NCBI RefSeq assembly: GCF_042649825.1
Contig: NZ_JBHSAB010000004.1
Span: 186,001-250,000 of the forward strand
Direction of reading: 5' to 3'
From: Legionella_C dresdenensis
Lineage (GTDB): Bacteria > Pseudomonadota > Gammaproteobacteria > Legionellales > Legionellaceae
DNA: 64,000 nucleotides
In this document: positions 33,862 through 41,906 of the stretch, one piece after another
How the letters are laid out: every line of letters starts with the position of its first letter
Position numbering within the stretch: position 1 is the stretch's first letter
Notes under the pieces: generated by a model
Databases searched by the model: none
What the model saw: only the letters and a program-made list of their open reading frames with translations
What the model was told of the DNA's origin: nothing
Translations under genes and position numbers: made by a program

Positions 33862-33885
33862 GTAGATTGGGCTGTAAAGCCCAAC
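33862..33885. repeat. TTGGGCT palindromic repeat, single
   Basis: GTAGATTGGGCTGTAAAGCCCAAC directly after nth and before the convergent 588-aa gene. A probable bidirectional terminator. Confidence 0.65.
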
Positions 33886-33940
33886 ACTTCTTCATATAAA
33901 ACCATGATTACACAGCGTGCATCAAATCCTGCCTTCCCCT

Positions 33941-35707
33941 TTAAAAAAGTTGCGATGATGGCGTAATTACGGGGGTTTTTGATGGCGGCTTTTGCGTTGA
34001 CCGTTGTGCTGCGCCTGCCGCCGTTACTACTAACGGTGTCGCTGTAACCGTACTGAGCCTTATGTCAACCTGTTGTTTTTTATCAATTTTCTTGCTTTTT
34101 GCCAACCTTTGAGCCATATCCTGCAACGAGGATCTGGGAGCAGGTTTGTCTTCTGTCGACGTTACCGGTTGCGCGGCGCTTGCTTTGAGTAACTCACTGA
34201 CTTCCTGACTAGTATGCCTGACCGGGTTTTCGACTGGCTGTGATGGTGTTTCCTGACTTTCGCCCATGGCAATCGTGCTGCTTTCTGTTTCTACGGCGGG
34301 CGCGCGAGTGGTATGGGTTATCTCCAAGACACGCCTGATATCGCCTAAAATGCGCATCATTTCCGGGTTAGCGAAAAATTTCAGCGCCGTTTTCGCAACA
34401 TTACTATGGATATGAGCAAAAGAAGCTGTAATGAAGGCGCCAAATCTGGTTGGCAGCGACAGAACAAGTCTGACTTTAGGCGTCTCACGCATCTCCTCAA
34501 TGCTCTTGATCAATTCGATAGTAGAAACACGCAAACGCCCTAAATATTGGCTCAGAACCGGATCGAGCCTGAACTGCAGTTCACTTTGGAAGATATCCGG
34601 CACAACTTTTACTGCGGTAGGCGCTATCCATTCCTGGACGAAAGGCGTTTGCCGGAGTGTCTTGAATTTAGCTACGGTCTGTACTGCAAATGCTTTGACC
34701 TTATCCCAGGGAAAATGAGACGGCGGCTGATTCATAATAAAAGGCATGGCTTTTTGAATGACAAATACGGTAAGGTCAAACGCAAACGCCAGAGACGATT
34801 GATAATAGGCGACAGGATCCGGTATCCAGCGTTTTACCGTATTCGCGTTCGGCACTGTCATATGTGCGACTAAATTCAGCATAACCAGCATAACAATTTG
34901 CTCAACTAAAAATTCCAGCATCATATTAGGGTCAGAATCGATGGCATAGGTTATCAAGAGTGAAGCCAGAGCCTCAGTTATAGCCAGACAAAAGACATAT
35001 TCAAAATTCTGCTGTAAATAATCCATGCGCGCTGTAGCATCATGTACTGGAATTCTCGAACTGAGTGCATAACGACTAGAGGTTATATGCGATAATACCT
35101 TTGCAGACAGAGGCGCTTTAAAACTTAATCCCCACAAAGACAATTTGGTACCCACTACAACCGCAAGTTCCCTTGACCCAGTCCGGATTCCTATTTCATT
35201 ATTGTTTATTTCTTTGGGAAGATTCAGAGAGCTCCTGGCAGTGGCTCCAACGGCGAAAAGCCGGACTGTTCCCCGTGACCCTTTTGTTATCCAATAATAC
35301 AATTCTACAAGTGTAAGCACGCCCAGAGCGCCCTTTACAAAAGGATTGGTATTATTATCCTGTTCATCATCCTGGGATTGGGCCACCTTCTCGAGAGTAT
35401 CATTTACAAAAGAGATTAGGAGCGGCAGTGCGAAATCTTCCCGCAAGATTTTGACTACGGTTCCGGCCAGTTCCCGTGTCGGCTGATGAGCGTAAACAGA
35501 CATCGCTGTTGCAGGAACTGCTGCGGCCAGCGATTTGCCGGCTGATAACATATTCAAGATGAAACCAGGGCTGCTTTCTTCTTCAACTGCGGGAGTGGTT
35601 TTATTGCCAGTTGTCTTGTTTCCATTTTTGGAATTGCCTCCTTGAGCGGTATTATTAGTTTTGGAACCAATAAACCAACTCTTTAATCTACTCCCTATTC
35701 CCATCAT
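33941..35707 (-). CDS. Unknown membrane-associated protein, 588 aa
   Basis: Begins MMGIGSRLKSWFIG with CAGGAG upstream. A low-complexity Asn/Lys/Gly/Thr stretch occupies ~17-45. Hydrophobic segments lie at ~50-70, ~85-102, ~125-140, ~240-255, ~262-285 and ~305-325, then a helical region, and a Ser/Thr/Pro/Gln-rich disordered tail from ~470 (SLLKxS-like helices embedded). There is no signal peptide and no recognisable domain. It is flanked by dispersed repeats. The mixed membrane and disordered architecture is effector-like; that is inference only. Confidence 0.75.
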   Translation of the reverse strand: MMGIGSRLKSWFIGSKTNNTAQGGNSKNGNKTTGNKTTPAVEEESSPGFILNMLSAGKSLAAAVPATAMSVYAHQPTRELAGTVVKILREDFALPLLISFVNDTLEKVAQSQDDEQDNNTNPFVKGALGVLTLVELYYWITKGSRGTVRLFAVGATARSSLNLPKEINNNEIGIRTGSRELAVVVGTKLSLWGLSFKAPLSAKVLSHITSSRYALSSRIPVHDATARMDYLQQNFEYVFCLAITEALASLLITYAIDSDPNMMLEFLVEQIVMLVMLNLVAHMTVPNANTVKRWIPDPVAYYQSSLAFAFDLTVFVIQKAMPFIMNQPPSHFPWDKVKAFAVQTVAKFKTLRQTPFVQEWIAPTAVKVVPDIFQSELQFRLDPVLSQYLGRLRVSTIELIKSIEEMRETPKVRLVLSLPTRFGAFITASFAHIHSNVAKTALKFFANPEMMRILGDIRRVLEITHTTRAPAVETESSTIAMGESQETPSQPVENPVRHTSQEVSELLKASAAQPVTSTEDKPAPRSSLQDMAQRLAKSKKIDKKQQVDIRLSTVTATPLVVTAAGAAQRSTQKPPSKTPVITPSSQLF

Positions 35708-35789
35708 GCTCTCCTGGCTGTAGTCTGGATTTTATTGTATGAGTTAAATAAAATTACTGCAATTTCAATTTGTGTGCATTAAATCAGTA

Positions 35790-35811
35790 TAGGTTGGGCT
35801 CTAAAGCCCAA
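35790..35811. repeat. TTGGGCT repeat, single
   Basis: TAGGTTGGGCTCTAAAGCCCAA in the gap between the divergent 588-aa gene and the VUT-like gene. The rest of the ~256-base gap is AT-rich leader sequence. Confidence 0.55.
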
Positions 35812-35963
35812 TACTCCTTCTTTCTACATGACTAAACCCTGCATACGCTGCGCAACACAAGCCAAATTTCTTTCTGATTGTAACCCAAACCTATCAATGG
35901 TATATTGCCAGCGGCGATAAACTTTGCAGCAGGAAAGCAAAAAAACGGACAGCATGGCATTTT

Positions 35964-37238
35964 ATGAGATATTTTACTCCGCTAATTAAATTGCGAACTT
36001 ACTTGCCGCTTACCATCATGTTAGTAAGCTGCCTGATTGTATTGATCAATGTTTCGTTTAAAATTATCGCGCTGCAAAATCTGTTATTTACCGCCAATAG
36101 CTTAATTTCGCCGCTAATCACCGGGTGTTACCTGCTAATATTATCTTTTTGTAATGAGCAGGAACAGCAACAGGCGTTAAACCAGTCGCTTCTGGCTTTA
36201 TATCTGTTTTCCATCGGTATTTATCTGTTAGTGGACTTGCCGGGCGCTGACAGCGGCCTTGACAATATTGTTTATCAGATTGTATTTGAAGCAATCCCGC
36301 GCAAGTTTTTTTCTGCAACGGCTGCGTTTATAACCTGTTTTTATATTCCTTATTTTCTTAGCAGATATTATTATAAAGCGCTTTTGTCACATCCCAAAAA
36401 GCGGATGTTGCTGGCTCTGGCCGGCGGGCTCAGTTTCTTCACTATTGATTTTCTCTTGCTGTTTGCCGATCCGCAGGCTGAGCAGTTTAGCCATATGCTG
36501 GTTGATTCCGTATTGGTGACTCTCGCTTTGCATCTGGTTGTCGGCATCCTGTACCTGTTATCGCTGCTGATGCAAGCGCCGCATGTTGAATATCAACCCT
36601 CCCGGAATCAGCCGCCGTTGTTTTATTCATTGACGATTTTAGCGGTTATCAGTCTGCTGATTTGCCTTTCGTGCGAATACCGGTTAATTGAATTTGGCAA
36701 TGGCTGGCTGATGACATCCAGCGCTTTATTATTTCCCATTGTGATTATGATCAGCAGTGTCGTCAGTGAAATTTATGATATTAAAGCCAATTGTATATTG
36801 ATTGCTGCTTTAATAATTGCTGAACTGGTGTTTGAATTTTTATTGATGGCGATTATTTTGCTGCCTTCGCCGGATTTTTTTGATTTAAACCCGTTTTATT
36901 CGCTGGTCATGCCAAGAAGGGTTTTGGCCTCAACGGCGGCCATCATTATAACGCTGGTTGCAAATACAGTGATATTACGCAATCTGAAAGCGAGCAGTTA
37001 TGGCGCCAGCCGGGCATTTCGAGTAATCATCGCCAATATGGTAGCCAATTCGCTGCTCTGCCTGGTAAATTACAGCCTGCTGTTTGCCGGTTTTTATCCC
37101 TATGAGCAAATTATGGGGCTGGTATTAAATAGCTGGGTATACAAGCTGATCACCAGCATAATTTGCCTACCCATAGTTCTATCGCTCTGCGACCGCTATG
37201 TTGAGTCAAAGCTCCCTGACTTGCATAAACGAGCGTAG
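35964..37238 (+). CDS. Polytopic membrane protein, VUT/YhhQ-like, possibly duplicated
   Basis: 424 aa with about 10-12 hydrophobic segments. The C-terminal half shows the layout of the VUT (YhhQ/queuosine-precursor transporter) family: ISSVVSEIYDIKAN (family pattern D..xEVYGyxxA), then PRRVLASTAAIIIT and a late VYKLITSIICLPI helix. The N-terminal half contains a similar block (IPRKFFSATAAFITCFYIP), suggesting an internal duplication. Typical YhhQ is ~220 aa, so this would be a double-length, diverged member. Key polar residues of the transporter are weakly conserved, so the substrate is uncertain. Its TAG stop is embedded in a GTAGGTTGGGCT repeat. Confidence 0.5.
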   Translation: MRYFTPLIKLRTYLPLTIMLVSCLIVLINVSFKIIALQNLLFTANSLISPLITGCYLLILSFCNEQEQQQALNQSLLALYLFSIGIYLLVDLPGADSGLDNIVYQIVFEAIPRKFFSATAAFITCFYIPYFLSRYYYKALLSHPKKRMLLALAGGLSFFTIDFLLLFADPQAEQFSHMLVDSVLVTLALHLVVGILYLLSLLMQAPHVEYQPSRNQPPLFYSLTILAVISLLICLSCEYRLIEFGNGWLMTSSALLFPIVIMISSVVSEIYDIKANCILIAALIIAELVFEFLLMAIILLPSPDFFDLNPFYSLVMPRRVLASTAAIIITLVANTVILRNLKASSYGASRAFRVIIANMVANSLLCLVNYSLLFAGFYPYEQIMGLVLNSWVYKLITSIICLPIVLSLCDRYVESKLPDLHKRA

Positions 37239-37354
37239 GTTGGGCTGTAAAGCCCAACATTCGATCCCTGATTAAGCACTGTTGTTGGGCTTTACAGCCC
37301 AACGTACATTAATAATTCAAATTTGGACCAGGCTATGGGCTTTGAAGCCCAACT
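37235..37354. repeat. Cluster of three TTGGGCT palindromes
   Basis: GTAGGTTGGGCTGTAAAGCCCAAC, then an inverted copy (GTTGGGCTTTACAGCCCAACGTAC ending at 37307), then TGGGCTTTGAAGCCCAACT at 37336-37354. The first and second copies are inverted relative to each other (REPIN-like pair). They fill the gap between the convergent VUT-like gene and glmU. Confidence 0.8.
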
Positions 37355-37360
37355 CAAAAC

Positions 37361-38731
37361 CTACATTTTTTCCTTCTTAACCGGCCGTTTCCAACCGGTA
37401 ACCGTCTTTTGCCGGCTGTCGGTCAACGTGAGCTCCCCGGCGGGAACATCCTTTCGAATAGTACTGCCCGCACCAATCGTCGCATGTGCGCCTACCCTGA
37501 CTGGAGCAATAAGCTGAGTATCCGAGCCAACAAACACGCCATCCTCAATAATAGTCTGATGTTTATTAGCGCCATCATAATTACAGGTGATAGTTCCTGC
37601 GCCAATATTAACCTGATTACCTATCGTGGCATCGCCAATATAACTTAAATGGCTGGCTTTGCTGTGCTCGCCAAATACCGCATTCTTAGCCTCGACAAAA
37701 TTGCCGATTTTGCAATTACTGCCAAGCCGGGTGCCCGGTCTGATACGAGCAAATGGGCCTACCTCGCAATTGTCGCCTATAGTACAATTTTCAAGGACGC
37801 TATTGGCGAATATCTCACAACCAGCGCCGATAGCGACATTGTTTAAATAACAATTAGGGCCAATCTGGCTATTGTTGCCTAAAATAACCTTGCCTTCCAG
37901 AACGCAGTTGATATCAATATACACATCCTGACCGCAAATCACTTCACCCCGCAAATCGAAACGGGCGGCATCGGCAAGAGTAACGCCATCCATTAGCAGC
38001 CGCTCGGCCTGCTTTTGTTGCCAGATCCGCTCAAGCTGCTGGAGTTGCTGGCGATTATTCACGCCCTGGATTTCCATATTCTCTTCAATGCAAAGCGAGG
38101 CTATAGACTGATTTTCAGCAACAGCCATCGCAATAATTTCAGTGAGATAATATTCTCCCTGGGCGTTACTGTTACCGAGCGCGGGCAGCCAACGGCGCAG
38201 ATCACTGGCTTGCGCACAGCAGATTCCGCTGTAGATTTCCTTGATTTGCCGCTGTTTGGCAGTCGCGTCTTTTTCTTCGATAATTGCGTGGATAGTGCCT
38301 TCAATATCGCGGATTATCCGGCCAAGACCAGTTGGATCAGCCATTTTGGCAACCAGGAGCGCCAGGCGTTTGCCGTCTTCCAGCGCTACTAATTGCTGCA
38401 AGGTATCCGCCTGAATCAGCGGCACATCACCCGACAGAATCAGCACCTGGGCGTCATCAGGAATATGCGGCAATGCCTGCAAAACCGCATGCCCGGTACC
38501 CAGTTGTTTTTCCTGTAAAACCCAGTTAACCGGTAAATCTGCCAATTCGCGCTTGATTAATTCGCCGCCATGACCATAAATTATATGGATTCCGGTGGGA
38601 TTTAATTGTTGAGCAGATTCAACCACTCGGGATAACATTGGCTTGCCGGCAATACGGTGCAGTACTTTGGGTACTTGAGAAAACATGCGCTTGCCCATGC
38701 CAGCGGCAAGAATAACAATATGTAGTGGCAT
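37361..38731 (-). CDS. glmU: Bifunctional UDP-GlcNAc pyrophosphorylase / GlcN-1-P acetyltransferase
   Basis: Makes UDP-N-acetylglucosamine for peptidoglycan and lipid A, 456 aa. The N-terminal uridyltransferase begins with LAAGMGKRMFSQVPKVLH; other signatures are EKQLGTGHAV and LSGDVPL. The C-terminal left-handed beta helix shows hexapeptide repeats from ~250 (VILGNNSQIGPNCY) and the acetyltransferase signature NVNIGAGTITCNYDG-like segment (NIGAGTITCNYDGANKH). Usually next to glmS or the atp operon; here it stands alone. Confidence 0.97.
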   Translation of the reverse strand: MPLHIVILAAGMGKRMFSQVPKVLHRIAGKPMLSRVVESAQQLNPTGIHIIYGHGGELIKRELADLPVNWVLQEKQLGTGHAVLQALPHIPDDAQVLILSGDVPLIQADTLQQLVALEDGKRLALLVAKMADPTGLGRIIRDIEGTIHAIIEEKDATAKQRQIKEIYSGICCAQASDLRRWLPALGNSNAQGEYYLTEIIAMAVAENQSIASLCIEENMEIQGVNNRQQLQQLERIWQQKQAERLLMDGVTLADAARFDLRGEVICGQDVYIDINCVLEGKVILGNNSQIGPNCYLNNVAIGAGCEIFANSVLENCTIGDNCEVGPFARIRPGTRLGSNCKIGNFVEAKNAVFGEHSKASHLSYIGDATIGNQVNIGAGTITCNYDGANKHQTIIEDGVFVGSDTQLIAPVRVGAHATIGAGSTIRKDVPAGELTLTDSRQKTVTGWKRPVKKEKM

Positions 38732-38863
38732 AGTTGTGTCGTTTCCTTATTTAATTGGAGCCTTTTAATAACGGGCAGTAATTCAGCTAGGCAGTCTGCC
38801 ATAATCTTGCCAAGATGAAAATTACTGTTATCATAAAAAAGTTCACGCAAAGGGAGTAGCGTA

Positions 38864-40075
38864 ATGTCAATCTATTTGGAAATATGCAAAAAATATCTGT
38901 TGTCAGGCTTGATGGAGATAAAAAAAAAACAAGCAAAAGAAAACGAAAGCCCCATCAATAAATTTTTCAGGGATGCAGAAGTTGCCGAAACGAAGACGAA
39001 TTGGGTCGATAAGTTATATGGAAAAATTGAAAAATTTCAAGATGGTTATACTGATTTACAGAATTTATTTGATTTACAGCAATTAATCAATCGATATGTC
39101 AAAAAAATAAACAAAATAAATAAGCAATCGAAATCAGGCATAGGAACTGTTAAACCGGGCCTGGAACACTTAATAAAATTTGTACAGGATTTGTATAATA
39201 AGTTTGAAGAGGTAGAAGATAGAGCAAAAGAAATTATAGAGGTTTCAGCATCAGACCAAAAAAATGGAATAATTCAAAAGTATAATGGCGGTAAAGATGA
39301 GTATGATATTTGCCTTAAGACACCTGATTGCGCTATTGAAAAGCAAAAAATTTATTTTGAGCTGAAGAGCGGGGTATTATGTTACACTGTTATAACTCCG
39401 GAAGGTGAAACAGTTGAAGATGAGCTCGACAGGATTAATCCAAATTTTAAATTTCTTAATGAAACCAGGCAGCTTGAGCCAATTTTGCCTAAGATACTGG
39501 GCATGATAGCGGAAAAAGACCATATTCATAAGCAAAAGGCAGAATTCAGATTGCTGGATATGGACAACAACGATGAACCCTATAATCAGTATTGCTTTCA
39601 TATGGCGGATTATTTTTGTATAAATCATTTGTACTCTAGTAAAGAAAATGTCGGGTCAATAATCGCTAAATATCTGTGGCCTGAAAAAACGACGGATTTA
39701 TCAGTTGAAAAAGAAGATCAGGTTATTTTGTCGCTATATGGCTGTCTCAAGGACTTACAGACACGAGGTAAAGAATATGACACGCTCCGTAATCGCAGAA
39801 TATGGGTTGGCGAGGCAATGGATGAATTAAAAAAAGGTAATGCTGCCTTGTGCAAAGGGCGAAAGTATGGTTTTAAAGGTGAGGTCGGGGTGGCATTCGG
39901 AACCACTGTTCAAGCGAATATCCCTACTTTCATTGGACCCAAACAAGGTTATTTATTGAAATGTATTAAGAACGCAGAGGTTGCTATCGGCGTGGCAGAT
40001 AAGCCCGCTGCGTCTCAAACTAAAATAAAAACACATGCTAAACCTGCACAAACTGCTGTATCTGTATTTTTTTAA
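38864..40075 (+). CDS. Unknown Lys-rich coiled-coil protein, 403 aa
   Basis: Starts MSIYLEICKKYLLSG with AAGGGAG upstream. Very Lys/Glu/Asn-rich and encoded by AT-rich DNA compared with its neighbours glmU and ansA, which suggests later acquisition. Residues ~15-125 are helical, probably coiled coil; the middle is a mixed alpha/beta soluble domain; the tail is Lys/Ala/Thr-rich. No membrane segment, no signal peptide and no recognised motif. It may be a lineage-specific or translocated protein. Confidence 0.75.
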   Translation: MSIYLEICKKYLLSGLMEIKKKQAKENESPINKFFRDAEVAETKTNWVDKLYGKIEKFQDGYTDLQNLFDLQQLINRYVKKINKINKQSKSGIGTVKPGLEHLIKFVQDLYNKFEEVEDRAKEIIEVSASDQKNGIIQKYNGGKDEYDICLKTPDCAIEKQKIYFELKSGVLCYTVITPEGETVEDELDRINPNFKFLNETRQLEPILPKILGMIAEKDHIHKQKAEFRLLDMDNNDEPYNQYCFHMADYFCINHLYSSKENVGSIIAKYLWPEKTTDLSVEKEDQVILSLYGCLKDLQTRGKEYDTLRNRRIWVGEAMDELKKGNAALCKGRKYGFKGEVGVAFGTTVQANIPTFIGPKQGYLLKCIKNAEVAIGVADKPAASQTKIKTHAKPAQTAVSVFF

Positions 40076-40110
40076 CTAAGAGTAAATGTATTATCAAACC
40101 AAAACCCACG

Positions 40111-40131
40111 TTCCGCGCTTTATGCGCGGAA
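40111..40131. terminator. Hairpin between convergent genes
   Basis: TTCCGCGC-tttat-GCGCGGAA, an 8-bp stem between the 403-aa gene and ansA; no clear T-run. Confidence 0.5.
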
Positions 40132-40138
40132 TCCCGCT

Positions 40139-41149
40139 TTAACCAAGCTCTCCAGCAAGGCTAATTTCCATAAGCTTCTTGACTTCATCCACTGCAAGCT
40201 GCTTACTGAACAAATAAAGCAGTTTGCAGTGCGCCGCTTCCAGCGTCATGTCATGGCCGCTGATTAAGCCGGCCTGTTTCAGAGAATGCCCGGTCGCGTA
40301 TTCGCCCATTTTGACATGCCCTTGCTGACATTGCGTGCAATTGACAATAACTATTCCCCGCTCGGAACCTTCGCGCAGTAATTGTAAAAAGCGCGGATCA
40401 TTATTCGGCGCATTGCCTGATCCATAGGTTTCCAACACCAGGCCTTGCAACGGCTGCCGTAACAAATAAGCCAGGATATCAGTAGCAAAACCGGGAAACA
40501 GGCGCAGATTGGCAATATAATGCGGGCTTATCATCTGCAGATTAAACGGTTTTTCCGGCGGCGGTAAAAGAAGTTCTTTAAAAACGTCTATGGTAATTCC
40601 AATAGATGCCAACGGCTGGTAATTTGGTGTATCAAAGGCATTTAACAATTGGGAACTGACTTTTTGCGCCCGATTGCCGCGCATTAACTTTTGATTGAAA
40701 TAAATACAGACTTCATTTATTGGTTGATGGGCGCAGAGCCATAGGGAGGTCATGACATTGTCCAGCGCATCATTACGCACTTCGGATAACGGAATTTGTG
40801 AGCCGGTAATAATGACCGGTTTAGCCAGATTTTCCAGCATAAACGATAATGCCGATGCGGTATACGCCATGGTATCGGTACCATGAAATATGATAAAGCC
40901 GTCATAATGAGAATATTCATTGGCAATATCGCTTGCCATCCGGTTCCAGTCCGTCATGGTCATATTGGATGAGTCAAGCAGAGGATCGTATTCCTTGATT
41001 ACATAATCCGGCATTTCAGCATGTTTCAAAGCAGGAATATTGGCTAATGCCTGTTGGACATAGCCTTTGGCCGGCTCATAGCCATGATCGGTTTTGATAC
41101 TGCTGATAGTACCGCCAGTGTTGATGATTAGAATACGCTTTTTGTTCAT
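40139..41149 (-). CDS. ansA: L-asparaginase, type I cytoplasmic
   Basis: Hydrolyses Asn to Asp and ammonia, 336 aa. Both catalytic Thr sites are visible: ILIINTGGTISSIK (~6-19) and IIFHGTDTMAYTAS (~86-99, with the Asp following Thr), plus ITGSQIPLSEVRNDA. No signal peptide, so it is the low-affinity cytoplasmic type. The C-terminus binds the allosteric Asn in enteric homologues. It is monocistronic between two intergenic repeats. Confidence 0.93.
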   Translation of the reverse strand: MNKKRILIINTGGTISSIKTDHGYEPAKGYVQQALANIPALKHAEMPDYVIKEYDPLLDSSNMTMTDWNRMASDIANEYSHYDGFIIFHGTDTMAYTASALSFMLENLAKPVIITGSQIPLSEVRNDALDNVMTSLWLCAHQPINEVCIYFNQKLMRGNRAQKVSSQLLNAFDTPNYQPLASIGITIDVFKELLLPPPEKPFNLQMISPHYIANLRLFPGFATDILAYLLRQPLQGLVLETYGSGNAPNNDPRFLQLLREGSERGIVIVNCTQCQQGHVKMGEYATGHSLKQAGLISGHDMTLEAAHCKLLYLFSKQLAVDEVKKLMEISLAGELG

Positions 41150-41258
41150 AACTCATATCTTATACTAGATTGTAGCCGATTCCAGCTAACCTGATGACAA
41201 TAGTATAACCATATTTTAATGATATCGCTTATGTTATTATTGACCCATATAAATAAAT

Positions 41259-41290
41259 GTAGCCTTGATGCAGCGCAGCGTAATCAAGGT
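41259..41290. repeat. Short palindrome CCTTGAT...ATCAAGG
   Basis: GTAGCCTTGATGCAGCGCAGCG followed by TAATCAAGG. Its CCxxGATGxAGCGxAGCGTAAT form is a common dispersed proteobacterial repeat. It lies upstream of rppH in a ~230-base gap that otherwise shows nothing. Confidence 0.55.
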
Positions 41291-41381
41291 TTTTCTGCCC
41301 GTGTTATACGATTTTATTTGCCAATAGCTTACAATTTATGGAAAAATCAGCAAATTAGCGATTAGTGTAAGCAGTGATGAT

Positions 41382-41906
41382 ATGGTGATTGATCGAGCCG
41401 GTTATCGGCTGAATGTAGGGATCATCCTGGTTAACGAATCCGGTCATGTTTTTTGGGGCAGACGTAATGGCCACGATGCCTGGCAATTCCCTCAAGGCGG
41501 CCTTGCGGCCGGCGAAACCGCTCTGCAGGCTATGTACCGTGAGTTGCGTGAAGAGGTAGGACTGGAAAAGGATGATGTAGAAATTATCGGCGTTACAAGG
41601 CGGTGGTTGAAATATCGCTTGCCGAAGCAGTATTTGCGTCATGGCAGTGAACCGTTAGTGATTGGCCAGAAACAGAAATGGTATTTATTAAGGCTGATTT
41701 CCAGCGAGCAAAAACTCAGGCTGGATTTAAGCGACTCGCCAGAATTTGACAGCTGGCGCTGGATAGATTATCACGAGCCGCAAGAGCAAGTGATATTTTT
41801 TAAAAGGCAAGTTTATGCACAGGCTATGAAAGAGCTTGAGCCGCTATTGAAGAAAAAACGGACGCCTTACGGACTGCGTCGCAAACGAGGTAATCAGAAT
41901 CGATAA
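41382..41906 (+). CDS. rppH: RNA pyrophosphohydrolase RppH
   Basis: Nudix enzyme that removes pyrophosphate from mRNA 5' ends to trigger decay, 174 aa. N-terminus YRLNVGIILVNESGHVFWGRR; the Nudix box (Gx5Ex7REUxEEXGU) begins at GGLAAGETALQAMY and ends RELREEVGL. The C-terminal FKRQVYAQAMKEL is typical of RppH. ptsP starts immediately after its stop (TAA then ATG), the order seen in many gammaproteobacteria. Confidence 0.97.
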   Translation: MVIDRAGYRLNVGIILVNESGHVFWGRRNGHDAWQFPQGGLAAGETALQAMYRELREEVGLEKDDVEIIGVTRRWLKYRLPKQYLRHGSEPLVIGQKQKWYLLRLISSEQKLRLDLSDSPEFDSWRWIDYHEPQEQVIFFKRQVYAQAMKELEPLLKKKRTPYGLRRKRGNQNR

